Notes under the pieces: generated by a model
The model's database searches: none
What the model was told of the DNA's origin: nothing
Seen by the model: the letters and a program-made list of their open reading frames with translations, nothing else
Shown here: positions 46,088 through 54,587 of the stretch, in pieces
How the letters are laid out: the number at the start of each line of letters is the position of its first letter
Numbering within the stretch: position 1 is the stretch's first letter
Translations under genes and position numbers: made by a program
Assembly: GCA_029565675.1 (NCBI GenBank)
Contig: JAKQNP010000032.1
Span: 124,001 to 188,000, forward strand
Direction of reading: 5' to 3'
Source of the DNA: a bacterium
GTDB lineage: Bacteria; Zhuqueibacterota; Zhuqueibacteria; Residuimicrobiales; Oceaniaggregativiventaceae
Length of the DNA: 64,000 nucleotides

Positions 46088-46573
46088 TCAGCCAAGCTTG
46101 TCTGTTTGCTTTGGCCGTTGGAGATGGGCATCGTCGATGGCTTGATTTTCCAAGGCAGCCATGATCTTCTGTTGGGCCTCGTTTTGATCGTCATAGCCGA
46201 GCAAATGCAGCGTACCATGGGCAACCAACCGAAGCAGTTCGTCACGATGATTGGCCTTGAATTCAAGTGCCTGCCGCTTGGCTTGCATCACATTGATATA
46301 GACTTCACCTTCGAGCCTATCGGCGGATTCGCTTAAATCAAAAGCCATCACATCCGTATTTTCGTCTGTCTGCAGATAGCGGCGATGTAAATCGATCATA
46401 TAAACATCATCTATAAATATAATAGTTAATAAACAATCTTGAAAGAAATTTTCGCGATCGAGAATGGCGCCAACCATTTGTTTTAGTGTTGCGATGTCGA
46501 GAGCGTCGAAGCCAAAGCTGCTTTCAAGAGTCAGATTAAGAACTCTTTTCTTTCTTTTCACTGCTTTCCCCAT
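46088..46573 (-). CDS. ybeY: YbeY endoribonuclease (rRNA maturation), third metal ligand His replaced by Asp
   Basis: 161 aa from the ATG at 46573. The frame extends to 46612, but that part overlaps pgpH more and lacks homology; a GTG four codons later is another option. The metal site is 'VAHGTLHLLGYDD': His119 and His123 are kept, while position 129, normally His, is Asp. Asp can bind zinc and is seen at this place in Bacteroidetes relatives. The enzyme trims the 16S rRNA 3' end and takes part in ribosome quality control. 'VMAFDLSESADRLEGEVYIN' is the usual central segment. The start overlaps the end of pgpH by about 38 bp, implying coupling. Confidence 0.9.
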   Translation of the reverse strand: MGKAVKRKKRVLNLTLESSFGFDALDIATLKQMVGAILDRENFFQDCLLTIIFIDDVYMIDLHRRYLQTDENTDVMAFDLSESADRLEGEVYINVMQAKRQALEFKANHRDELLRLVAHGTLHLLGYDDQNEAQQKIMAALENQAIDDAHLQRPKQTDKLG

Positions 46574-48851
46574 TGCTGGAGGGATAATCGATACGGCTGT
46601 GAAAAATGCCATTGAGTATTTTTTGAAAAGCTTCGGATATTTTGGTGAGATCCTGGAGAGTCAAAGGAGATTCGTCCAGTTCTCCGCTTTTGAACCGCTC
46701 ATCGATAAAACTTTCCACCATATTTTTGATCCGGCTGGGGCTTGGATCCTTCAAGGTTCGAGAGGTCGCCTCGATAGCATCAGCGAGCATAACAATTGCT
46801 GTCTCTTTGCTATGCGGTTTTGGACCGGGATAGCGAAATTCATTTTGCGAAACATTTGCGCCATCATTCTGTTCTAGAGCTTTTTGATAAAAATAGTTCA
46901 TCAAGCTGGTGCCGTGGTGTTGATTGATAAAATCGTCGATCTCTTTTGGCAACCCATGGGAATGGGCCATTTCAGCCCCTTTGCGCACATGATTCAGGAG
47001 AATCAACGAGCTCATGGTTGGCGTCAATTTTTCCTGTGGATTGTGGCCTTTGTTTTGGTTTTCGATAAAGTATTCCGGTTTTTCAATTTTGCCGATATCA
47101 TGATAATAGGACCCAACGCGGGCCAAGAGTGCATTGCCGCCGATCGCTTCAGCCGCGGCTTCAGCAAGATTTCCGACCACAATGCTGTGGTGATAGGTGC
47201 CGGGTGCTCGCATGGCCAGTTGGCGCAACAAAGGTTGATTCAGATCCGAGAGTTCAAGCAAGGTCATGTCGGTGGTCAGATCGAAGATAAATTCAAAGAT
47301 GACGACCAAGCCATAGGCAAAGATGGGTGTAAAGAATCCATTGATGATTCCAAAAAGCCAGTTTTTCGCCATATCCGAAAAGGAGAGGTAGCTAACCACA
47401 TCGTGCACGGTATTGGCCAACAAATAGGCTCCAATGGTGGCGGCCATCGCGTGGAGAACCCAATTTCTTGTCCGCACTTTGCTGACAGTCAGAATGACGA
47501 TGGTTGAGGCAAAGATGGAGATCAACGAGATCGCGTACTCGTTGCCACGCATGGCGCCGACCAACAAGCTCAACACAACCGCTGTGACCAGTCCCACATC
47601 GGCATCGAAAAAAATGGTGACAATAACCGCCGCCATGGCGACCGGAATCAGATAGGCAGACAGATCAAAACGATTGACGATAAAAGTGAATAGAGACATC
47701 AACAGGATAATCAGCGCGATCAACAACATTCTCTTGGTGTCAAAAATGATGCTCCGCCGTGCCCGCCAGAGATAGATAACCAGAATACTGAGAATTAAAA
47801 GGGTTAAAAAGAATTTGCCGACCGCCGGCAACAAACGTTTCCAAAAATAGGAGACTTCACCGCGTTCGGCTTTGGCAACGGCGAAGGAATTGAGTTTTTC
47901 GATATGCTGTTGGGTGATGCGCTGATGGCCATCGATGATTCGTTCGCCGGCCAACACCTGGTCTTTGGCGAGAGGAACGATGGCAACGGCATCCTCGATT
48001 CGTTTCTGGTGTTCATCCTGAGCGTAAAACACATTGGGCTGGAGAAAATTTACAGCAATTTGATAGGCAACTTTTATTTTATGTTCTTCGCGCAGATCGC
48101 TCTTGCGCAACAACTCCAGCAGAGTGTTCTGCGCTTCTGGGACACTCTGATAATAATTGATCTCCTCGAGCTCTTCGACCCCGCCGTCCTGTTTGCGGCT
48201 TATGGAGAGCTTGGTAATAGTGGGGGAAAAAATGTTTTTTTCCACATTCAACACTCCGGCCTTGTAGATTTCGCGCAAGCTGACCAGGGCCGCCTGGGCA
48301 ATATCTTCAAAAGCCGCCAACCGTTTTTGCACAATCGCCTGAGTGGCAGTATCTGCGGCGCGTTCGACCTTCTCTGGAAATCCGAATAAAACAAGCAGAA
48401 TCGCTTCATCGGAGATGACAACACCTGACTCGCGCATCAGGACTTGCATATCCTGCGTCGTCGTCTCAGGCGAACGCAACAGCTTGTCGATTTGGCCGAT
48501 TACGCCGACCATGGAATCTTTTTGGTGTTGCACGACACTGTCGGAAACAACAAAAACAGGTGGAACGCTGTCATGTGCGCGACGGCGATCCGCTTCATAC
48601 TCTTCGGAGCTTTTGTTGATAGGAAAAGTAAAAGGAGCAATTATTTCGGGACCGACATAGACCCGGCCCTCCTTGAGATCTGCAAATTGAAACGACCTGC
48701 CGCGCGGAAACAGAAAAGTGATGATAAACGCCAAGATAAAAACGCCGGCAATTTGCTTGCGATACTCTTGAAAACGAAAGGGGTTCTGTTTGCTCGTGTT
48801 TTTCACGGCCTCAGGAAATCGTTTGACGGATTTTGCTCGCAAAGGTCTCAT
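46536..48851 (-). CDS. 7TM-HD family c-di-AMP phosphodiesterase (PgpH/YqfF-like)
   Basis: 771 aa. After an N-terminal membrane helix (about 35-50) comes a large extracytoplasmic domain (50-330), then a 7TM block (about 335-530) and a cytoplasmic HD domain with 'GTYHHSIVVGNLAEAAA' and 'YYHDIGKIEKPEYFIENQ', both carrying metal-binding His/Asp. In Listeria PgpH this domain hydrolyses cyclic di-AMP to pApA. A c-di-AMP synthase is not in the window. The ATG overlaps the stop of phoH (ATGA), and the 3' end overlaps ybeY, so three genes are coupled. C-di-AMP usually controls potassium and turgor. Confidence 0.92.
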   Translation of the reverse strand: MRPLRAKSVKRFPEAVKNTSKQNPFRFQEYRKQIAGVFILAFIITFLFPRGRSFQFADLKEGRVYVGPEIIAPFTFPINKSSEEYEADRRRAHDSVPPVFVVSDSVVQHQKDSMVGVIGQIDKLLRSPETTTQDMQVLMRESGVVISDEAILLVLFGFPEKVERAADTATQAIVQKRLAAFEDIAQAALVSLREIYKAGVLNVEKNIFSPTITKLSISRKQDGGVEELEEINYYQSVPEAQNTLLELLRKSDLREEHKIKVAYQIAVNFLQPNVFYAQDEHQKRIEDAVAIVPLAKDQVLAGERIIDGHQRITQQHIEKLNSFAVAKAERGEVSYFWKRLLPAVGKFFLTLLILSILVIYLWRARRSIIFDTKRMLLIALIILLMSLFTFIVNRFDLSAYLIPVAMAAVIVTIFFDADVGLVTAVVLSLLVGAMRGNEYAISLISIFASTIVILTVSKVRTRNWVLHAMAATIGAYLLANTVHDVVSYLSFSDMAKNWLFGIINGFFTPIFAYGLVVIFEFIFDLTTDMTLLELSDLNQPLLRQLAMRAPGTYHHSIVVGNLAEAAAEAIGGNALLARVGSYYHDIGKIEKPEYFIENQNKGHNPQEKLTPTMSSLILLNHVRKGAEMAHSHGLPKEIDDFINQHHGTSLMNYFYQKALEQNDGANVSQNEFRYPGPKPHSKETAIVMLADAIEATSRTLKDPSPSRIKNMVESFIDERFKSGELDESPLTLQDLTKISEAFQKILNGIFHSRIDYPSSNGESSEKKEKSS

Positions 48852-49867
48852 TCCACCTCGGTAGTGTCCGATTCATCGCTTTTGGCATACTTTTCATATG
48901 CACGGATGATTTTCCTGACCAAATGGTGGCGCACCGCGTCTTTATCGGTCAAATAGACAAAATCGATCCCATCGATATTTTTCAAGATATGCTGGATCTG
49001 GACCAGCCCAGACTCGGTGTTTCCCGGTAAATCGATTTGGGTGATGTCGCCGGTGATGATGGCTTTGGAATTGGCTCCCAATCGGGTCAAAAACATTTTC
49101 ATCTGCGCAGTAGTTGTATTTTGGGCTTCGTCTAAAATCACAAAACTGTTGTGCAGGGTGCGGCCGCGCATATAGGCAAGCGGGACGATTTCGATCACCC
49201 GAGTTTCCACAAACCGTTTCAATTTATCCAGAGGAACCATTTCGTGCAAGGCATCATAGAGAGGCCGCAAATATGGATCGATTTTTTCGCGAAAATCTCC
49301 GGGCAAAAATCCCAGATTTTCGCCGGCTTCCACAGCAGGACGGCAGAGGACGATGCGATCCACTTGATGATCGCGCAAATGCGCAACTGAAACCGCCACC
49401 GCCAGGTAGGTCTTGCCGGTTCCGGCCGGACCGATAGCGACGACAATGTCATTCTTTTTTGTCGATTGAAAATAGGCGATTTGGCCAGGAGTTTTCGGTT
49501 TGATTGTTCCGCCTTTGGTATAGAGAACAATCGAATTCAGGTCGTGTTCCTCAGCCTTGCGATCTGGTTGTTGGCTGAGTCGAAAAACCGTTTCGATATC
49601 ATCAGGCGCAAGCGATCCGTTCTTGTTCAACATATAGATCAATTCGGAAATCACTCGTTCCGCTTGCTCGACCAGCTTTTCATCGCCGCGCAAGATCAAA
49701 TCCTGACCCCGGCCGATCAGTTTGATTTCAAAGAGATGTTCAAGAATGCGCAAATTTTCATCCTGCAAGCCATAAAAGGCGATCGGATCAATTCCACGCA
49801 GTTGGATACGTTTTTCATCTGCCAATTTTTTCGTCACCTCAATCGACTGTTGATCTCGACAAATCAT
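48848..49867 (-). CDS. phoH: PhoH-like ATPase/RNA helicase
   Basis: 339 aa from the ATG at 49867, chosen over one at 49966 because GAGGGC lies at a normal distance and the upstream 33 residues are unconserved and hydrophobic. A PhoH domain with Walker A 'GPAGTGKTYLAVA' and Walker B 'VILDEAQNTT' is preceded by a KH-like N-terminal part. PhoH proteins are ATPases linked to RNA handling and, in this gene order, to YbeY and ribosome maturation. It is the first gene of a coupled set with pgpH, ybeY and cnnM. An upstream terminator separates it from the LysM gene. Confidence 0.92.
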   Translation of the reverse strand: MICRDQQSIEVTKKLADEKRIQLRGIDPIAFYGLQDENLRILEHLFEIKLIGRGQDLILRGDEKLVEQAERVISELIYMLNKNGSLAPDDIETVFRLSQQPDRKAEEHDLNSIVLYTKGGTIKPKTPGQIAYFQSTKKNDIVVAIGPAGTGKTYLAVAVSVAHLRDHQVDRIVLCRPAVEAGENLGFLPGDFREKIDPYLRPLYDALHEMVPLDKLKRFVETRVIEIVPLAYMRGRTLHNSFVILDEAQNTTTAQMKMFLTRLGANSKAIITGDITQIDLPGNTESGLVQIQHILKNIDGIDFVYLTDKDAVRHHLVRKIIRAYEKYAKSDESDTTEVE

Positions 49868-49913
49868 CGCAAAACATCGCCCTCTTTGGCCAACCGTGAA
49901 GGCGATCAGGTAA

Positions 49914-49953
49914 AAAAATAAAAAAACTCTCGGCCCGCAAGAGACCGAGAGTT
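49914..49953 (-). terminator. rho-independent terminator of the lipoprotein-LysM unit
   Basis: On the minus strand, the stem AACTCTCGG/CCGAGAGTT (49953-49945 with 49933-49925; 9 bp) and an 11-nt loop are followed by a long T-rich run interrupted by one A. It lies about 78 bp after the LysM gene stop and before phoH. Confidence 0.88.
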
Positions 49954-50030
49954 GCAATTTGATCAACGCTTGAGCGATCGCGGGATCGACATTACTTCAA
50001 ATCCAAATCATCCCGTCTCGCCCCTTGCGA

Positions 50031-50885
50031 TCAGTTGGCCGGAATAACCAGAACCGTATAAGGAAAGATCATATTGGCATTGCCACCAATAACGTCCTTG
50101 TTCCTTTCATAGATCTTTGCCCAACTGCCTGGGTCGCCCAAAACATCGGCATTCCCGGCAATCTTGGACAGAAAATCACCTTTCTGCACGAGGTATTCAT
50201 CCGGACCGACTTCGCGTTGAATCTTGAGAATCTGTTGCGGATAGATCAGATCGGGATCCTTGATTTGATCTTTGTTGTAGCTATAGATGCGCATCCATTG
50301 CATCGGATCTGCATAGATATCTCGTTTGCCGGAGATTTTCCACAGATAGTCGCCCACAACAACGGAATACTCATCATAAATCGCCTTGGGCATTTTGTTT
50401 TTGATCTGCGTCAATTTGCCCTCAATCCCGGCAACCAGATTTTGCATCTCGGTCAGCGCAAAGATGGGATTCTGTTTCAGCGCTGCCAGTTTGGCCTCTG
50501 CATCTTTAATCTCTTCGCGTTTCTTGAAAAGCTCTTCTGGGGAAAGAGCCAAAAGACCGGCAACCTGAGCATCCAAATCTTTCAAGCTCTGGCGATAGGC
50601 ATCGACCGCATCGGCATCGACGCCGATCTCTTCATAGATCGCCTTCCAGGTCTCATCGACTTGGCCTTGCATTGCCTCAATTTCTTTCTTCACTTCTTCG
50701 CTGGCTTTGGCACAAGCGTCGAGTGCCTGTTTGGCTACAGTTTCACGCCCTTGCCATTGCGCCAATTGAGCGTTATAATCTTCCATACTCATCTTCTCTT
50801 GGGCCAGGGAAACAGAAGCACCAAAGATCAATGAGAAGGAAAGCAGAAGCGCAAGGCGAAATACATTTCGTATAGACAAACTCAT
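50031..50885 (-). CDS. exported coiled-coil protein with two LysM domains
   Basis: 284 aa. A signal peptide (about 1-28, ending 'ASVSLAQ') is followed by a long helical coiled-coil region (30-165, rich in Glu, Lys and Ala), then two LysM modules: 'YSVVVGDYLWKISGKRDIYA' with 'IYPQQILKI', and 'YLVQKGDFLSKIAGNADVLG' with 'IFPYTVLVIP'. LysM binds peptidoglycan N-acetylglucosamine, so this is probably a periplasmic wall-associated structural protein. No hydrolase domain is visible. The ATG at 50885 is preferred to a GTG just before it because GGAGGGAAGG is better spaced. It shares a transcript with the small lipoprotein gene 32 bp upstream. Confidence 0.88.
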   Translation of the reverse strand: MSLSIRNVFRLALLLSFSLIFGASVSLAQEKMSMEDYNAQLAQWQGRETVAKQALDACAKASEEVKKEIEAMQGQVDETWKAIYEEIGVDADAVDAYRQSLKDLDAQVAGLLALSPEELFKKREEIKDAEAKLAALKQNPIFALTEMQNLVAGIEGKLTQIKNKMPKAIYDEYSVVVGDYLWKISGKRDIYADPMQWMRIYSYNKDQIKDPDLIYPQQILKIQREVGPDEYLVQKGDFLSKIAGNADVLGDPGSWAKIYERNKDVIGGNANMIFPYTVLVIPAN

Positions 50886-50917
50886 CACCTTCCCTCCAAT
50901 GATTTGGGGTTAGATCG

Positions 50918-51193
50918 TTATTGTCCCATGGCCGCAAGACGACTGATTACATCGGATTGTTCTTGCTGAACGTTCGTCAATTCCTGTTTCTTGTCAGCGA
51001 GTTGACTCTTAACTTCAGCCTGGGCTTTTTCACAATCCGCAAGTTCTTGTTCAGCTGCTAATGCGGCTTGTTTGGTTTCCTCCAACAGCTGCAGTTGCTC
51101 CTGGTTCGGATGCTTGCTACATCCCGTCATGAAAACCGATGCCATCAGGGCAACCAACGAGAGGGTCACAATAATCCGGATCGCCTTTGTCAT
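50918..51193 (-). CDS. small coiled-coil lipoprotein
   Basis: 91 aa from the ATG at 51193, with AAGGAGGT 10 bp upstream. The leader 'SLVALMASVFMTGC' gives a good lipobox (MTGC, Cys25). The rest (30-91) is one long helix with heptad-like spacing ('LLEETKQAALAAEQELADCE', 'SQLADKKQELTNVQQEQSDV') and a second Cys at about 52. It resembles Lpp-like or OprI-like outer-membrane lipoproteins in layout but has no C-terminal Lys-Tyr-Arg-type wall link. Together with the LysM gene it could tie the outer membrane to the cell wall (inference from context). Confidence 0.85.
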   Translation of the reverse strand: MTKAIRIIVTLSLVALMASVFMTGCSKHPNQEQLQLLEETKQAALAAEQELADCEKAQAEVKSQLADKKQELTNVQQEQSDVISRLAAMGQ

Positions 51194-51284
51194 CAATTGT
51201 ACACCTCCTTTCAAGGACTGCGAGATTAATGTACTAGATGCTTCATTCTAAACAGCATGTTTTAAACACATTCGCACTTTAAAT

Positions 51285-51313
51285 ATGTTAGTGAAAAATA
51301 GGTTAAGAGTCAA
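51285..51313 (-). promoter_or_regulatory. candidate strong sigma-70-type promoter for the lipoprotein-LysM unit
   Basis: On the minus strand, TTGACT (51313-51308; five of six -35 bases), a 17-bp spacer and TAACAT (51290-51285) lie in an AT-rich gap after aspS. A start near 51278 gives an untranslated leader of about 85 nt. This is the best promoter match in the window, consistent with a highly expressed outer-membrane lipoprotein. Confidence 0.6.
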
Positions 51314-51390
51314 GTAATAATTCATATATTAAAAGACTCTTCTCCGGCATCTTTACTAACCATTGATATGCAACCAAATAATGGTTATCC

Positions 51391-53187
51391 TTATTCCGCA
51401 TTTTCGCTGCTTGGCTTGTGAAGTTCCTGCACAAACTGCAACCCGAGTTCTTGCAGTTGTCTTTCGCTCACCTGTGCCGGTGCGCCGTCCATCAACGACA
51501 TGGCGCTGGCTGTTTTGGGAAAAGCGATCACCTCGCGGATGGATGACGAATCGGTCAAAACCATCACCAGACGATCGAATCCAAAAGCAATTCCTCCATG
51601 CGGTGGAGTGCCATAGGTCAATGCCTCGAGCAAATAGCCAAATTTGTCATGCGCTTCTTGATGGGAAATGCCCAAAACCTGAAACATTTTGCTTTGAATT
51701 TTTTCATCTGAGATTCGAATGCTGCCACCAGCAATCTCGCTGCCATTCAAGACCAGGTCATAGGCTCGCGCATGGACATCCTGGGGATGCGCTTGCAGCT
51801 TGTCCAGATCTGCCAGGTTGGGTGAAGTGAATGGGTGGTGACGGGCAACATAGCGCTGTTCTTCCTTGCTGTATTCGAACAATGGAAAGTCGACAATCCA
51901 GGTAAATTCGTAGCGATCCGATGGGACCCAATTTTCTTCTCGCGCCAGCGCGAGCCGCAGCTGTCCAAGGGTATCAAGAACGATATCCTGTTGATCGGCG
52001 ACGATGAGGATCAGGTCACCGTCACTTGCTGCCAATTCTCCAATGATGGCCTGACGTTGCGCATCGCCAAAGTATTTGTTCAGGGTGCTTTCCCAATCGC
52101 TGTCCTTGATTTTTATGGCGACCAGACCTTTGGCGCCGAAACTTTTCGCTTGTTCTGTCAGAGAATCGATTTGCTTTCGCGAATAGGCGGCACAACCTTT
52201 TGCACAGATGCCGGCAACCAGCCCCCCGCTTTCGATGGTTTGGCGAAAAATTTGAAAATCGCTCTCTTTCGCCAGCGCAGAGAGATTGTGAATTTTTGCG
52301 CCAAAGCGCAAATCGGGTTTGTCTGAACCGTAGTTCATCATCGCCTCTTCATAGCTGAGGCGTTGAAAGGGCAAGTTCAACTGGACACCGATGATCTCGG
52401 TAAAAATTTTCTGTACCAACCGCTCGACAATGGCAAAAATATCCTCTTCGTCGATAAATGACATTTCAACGTCGATTTGGGTGAATTCCGGTTGACGGTC
52501 GGCGCGCAAATCTTCATCCCGAAAGCAGCGCACAATCTGAAAATAGCGATCAAATCCCGACATCATCAACAGCTGTTTGTAGGTCTGTGGAGATTGCGGC
52601 AAAGCATAAAATCGACCGTTCCATACCCGACTGGGAACGAGAAAATCGCGAGCGCCTTCGGGAGTGCTCTTCATCAAAAACGGTGTTTCGATTTCGATAA
52701 AGCCATTTTCGCTAAAGTAGTTGCGCACGAGCTGTGCGGTCTGGTGACGTATCATCAGATTGCGCTGCATGTTGCGATTGCGCAGATCCAGATAGCGGTA
52801 CTTTAAACGCAAATCTTCTGAAGAAGAGATCTTGCCAGAGATCTGAAATGGCGGGGTTTGGGCTATGCTCATCAGATCGATATCTTCAGCGACCAACTCT
52901 ACTTCGCCGGTGGATAGATTTTTATTCTCCATATTGTCTGGCCGGCGTTCGACTCGGCCTTGAAATCCAGCCACGTATTCAGAACGGAGTTTTTTCGCGT
53001 CTTCATACACTTTGCACGCGGGATCGATACGAATCTGGGTGATGCCATAGCGATCGCGCAAATCGATAAAAATCAAACCACCATGATCGCGGCGTTTTTC
53101 AACCCAACCCATCAAAACAGCTTTCTTGCCAATGTCACTGCTGCGCAGATCACCACACGTGTGTGTTCGTTTCCATTTCATAGACAT
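51391..53187 (-). CDS. aspS: aspartyl-tRNA synthetase
   Basis: 598 aa, bacterial-type AspRS with the GAD insertion. An N-terminal OB-fold anticodon-binding domain (about 1-110) is followed by class II catalytic motifs 'FRDEDLRADRQPEFTQIDVE' (motif 2) and 'GIAFGFDRLVMVL' (motif 3), and 'TPEGARDFLVPSR' between them. The GAD domain spans about 290-420. It charges tRNA-Asp; whether it is discriminating or also charges tRNA-Asn cannot be read safely from the sequence. It is on the same strand as the AgmX/PglI-like gene, whose stop is 145 bp upstream behind a weak terminator. Confidence 0.96.
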   Translation of the reverse strand: MSMKWKRTHTCGDLRSSDIGKKAVLMGWVEKRRDHGGLIFIDLRDRYGITQIRIDPACKVYEDAKKLRSEYVAGFQGRVERRPDNMENKNLSTGEVELVAEDIDLMSIAQTPPFQISGKISSSEDLRLKYRYLDLRNRNMQRNLMIRHQTAQLVRNYFSENGFIEIETPFLMKSTPEGARDFLVPSRVWNGRFYALPQSPQTYKQLLMMSGFDRYFQIVRCFRDEDLRADRQPEFTQIDVEMSFIDEEDIFAIVERLVQKIFTEIIGVQLNLPFQRLSYEEAMMNYGSDKPDLRFGAKIHNLSALAKESDFQIFRQTIESGGLVAGICAKGCAAYSRKQIDSLTEQAKSFGAKGLVAIKIKDSDWESTLNKYFGDAQRQAIIGELAASDGDLILIVADQQDIVLDTLGQLRLALAREENWVPSDRYEFTWIVDFPLFEYSKEEQRYVARHHPFTSPNLADLDKLQAHPQDVHARAYDLVLNGSEIAGGSIRISDEKIQSKMFQVLGISHQEAHDKFGYLLEALTYGTPPHGGIAFGFDRLVMVLTDSSSIREVIAFPKTASAMSLMDGAPAQVSERQLQELGLQFVQELHKPSSENAE

Positions 53188-53264
53188 TTCCTTTGGTTCA
53201 TGCTAATATCTTTGCTTGATGCATCTGAAGACAAATATGGCTGATCCAAATGGCGAGCAGACAC

Positions 53265-53296
53265 AAAAAGCCGGTGCGCTGCACCAAGGTCAGCGC
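53265..53296 (-). terminator. possible terminator after the ExbB/ExbD/AgmX-like gene set
   Basis: On the minus strand, GCGCTG (53296-53291) pairs with CAGCGC (53281-53276), and ACC with GGT extends the stem after a one-base bulge. A CTTTTT tract follows after a few bases. The T run is short, so termination may be partial. Confidence 0.45.
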
Positions 53297-53332
53297 TCGC
53301 AACCATCAGATAGCAAAATAGATCAAAATGGA

Positions 53333-54457
53333 TTAAAAACCAAAAGTATAGACTTGGCGGAAGGTCGCGTTGCCCATCTCGGTATCGATCTGTCCAAAAT
53401 CGTCCCACCGGCTGACACGCGACAGGATGCAGCGTTCGACGCTCTCGCTCTTGAGTGTGGACGAAATGATGTGAGGATTAATCACTTTTCCTTCAGGGGT
53501 TATAGTAAATCGGACGACCACTTTTCCTTTAAGATTTGGAAAACGCTTGAGTTCCCGTTCATAGCAATATTGAATCGCGGCGCTGTGGGCGTAGACAATC
53601 GATGAGACCTCGTTGATGTCGCGTCCGGCCAAACGACCGCCAGAGGGTTGAATTTCTTGCCCTTCGTCGCTCAACGGCGCCAAAGGCGATACGTCAAAGT
53701 CAGATGTCCTGGTAAAAGCTGCGGTTTCAGCGCTGCCAAGGCCGGTAACCACTCCATCCAGACTGCCACCTTCGGTTCTCCGCCCGCTGGTAATCGCTTG
53801 ACGTCCCATTCCACCGCTGCCCGATGTACCCTCGGCGCTGCCCCCACCACCAGAAGTCGCTTGCCCTCTGGAAGCGAGTCGATCCATATTGCGCATGGCT
53901 TTGTCATAGTCCTGTTCAGCGACTCCGCCTTGGCCGAGAACATCTTGTAGCGTTCCATCGACCCGATCGCCGCTGGGGCTGGTGAGAATTCCCAACAGTC
54001 CCTGGTTGGCAACATTGGGATCACCCGCCGTTGAAGTACCACCGCCAGTTCCAACCCCTCTGCTGGCTGTACCAGAACCACCTGGACCACTGGCGCTGCT
54101 CGCTGCAGTGGAGCCGTCGCCTTTTGGCGGCAGTATGGAAGATGACGGTGCGGTTCTCGACGTGCCGCTGGAAGGAACAAAGCTTTCGAGCTCTTTCTGG
54201 ACGGCCTGCGGCAATGTCAACATGTTGCCGATAAAGTCAGAAGGAGTCGTTTCAAGCACAGCTTCGGCATAGTCTGCCTGAACGCGCTTGATCGCCTCCT
54301 TGTCTACAGAGCTGGCGGCAGGCAGAGGGTTAAAGACAAAATAGAGCACCGTCGCGAAATGCATAAAAAAGGAAATCGCTAAAATAATCAGAAACGTCCG
54401 ATCCAGATCTTCAAACGGCCGCTTCTTAAATTCAGGTGATAGGGCAAAAGCAGAAAT
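53333..54457 (-). CDS. TonB-like trans-envelope protein with AgmX/PglI-type C-terminal domain
   Basis: 374 aa if started at ATT 54457. 'EFKKRPFEDLDRT' is cytoplasmic, one membrane helix (21-43) follows, then a long Gly/Ser/Thr-rich linker (about 90-230) that can cross the periplasm, and a C-terminal domain (274-374) with 'HSAAIQYCYERELKRFPNLK', 'VVVRFTITPEGKVINPHI' and 'VERCILSRVSRW'. The two Cys (298, 343) and the 'F-T-I-x-P-x-G-x-V' pattern are typical of AgmX/PglI (GltJ/GltG) tails, which take the place of TonB in energised envelope machines. It lies downstream of the ExbB and both ExbD genes. The proposed ATT start rests on the ribosome site described separately; a GTG at 54490 is the alternative and would add 11 residues. 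Confidence 0.82.
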   Translation of the reverse strand: MSAFALSPEFKKRPFEDLDRTFLIILAISFFMHFATVLYFVFNPLPAASSVDKEAIKRVQADYAEAVLETTPSDFIGNMLTLPQAVQKELESFVPSSGTSRTAPSSSILPPKGDGSTAASSASGPGGSGTASRGVGTGGGTSTAGDPNVANQGLLGILTSPSGDRVDGTLQDVLGQGGVAEQDYDKAMRNMDRLASRGQATSGGGGSAEGTSGSGGMGRQAITSGRRTEGGSLDGVVTGLGSAETAAFTRTSDFDVSPLAPLSDEGQEIQPSGGRLAGRDINEVSSIVYAHSAAIQYCYERELKRFPNLKGKVVVRFTITPEGKVINPHIISSTLKSESVERCILSRVSRWDDFGQIDTEMGNATFRQVYTFGF

Positions 54458-54468
54458 AGTACACCTCC
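54455..54468 (-). promoter_or_regulatory. ribosome-binding site pointing to an ATT start codon
   Basis: On the minus strand, GGAGGT (54468-54463) is followed after 5 bases by ATT (54457-54455). No ATG, GTG or TTG lies at that distance. The upstream GTG (54490) has its only purine run touching the start codon, too close to work well. Confidence 0.5.
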
Positions 54469-54587
54469 GTACCAAGCACTTGTAAATCACTCCTGCCTGC
54501 GTCGTTCGAGTTGAGTCTCATGAGTTTGAGATGGCGCATGAATGACGAAGGCAACACAATCCCTTGTTCTGGGCCTCGCAGCCTAAC

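Noticed and set aside
49868-49966. 33-residue N-terminal extension of PhoH
   Set aside because: It is hydrophobic and lacks a ribosome site; GAGGGC marks the later ATG, and it would reach into the preceding terminator.
53560-54230. Repeat-like Gly/Ser-rich DNA, considered as CRISPR or tandem repeat
   Set aside because: It is the low-complexity linker of the TonB-like protein; there are no regular repeat-spacer units.
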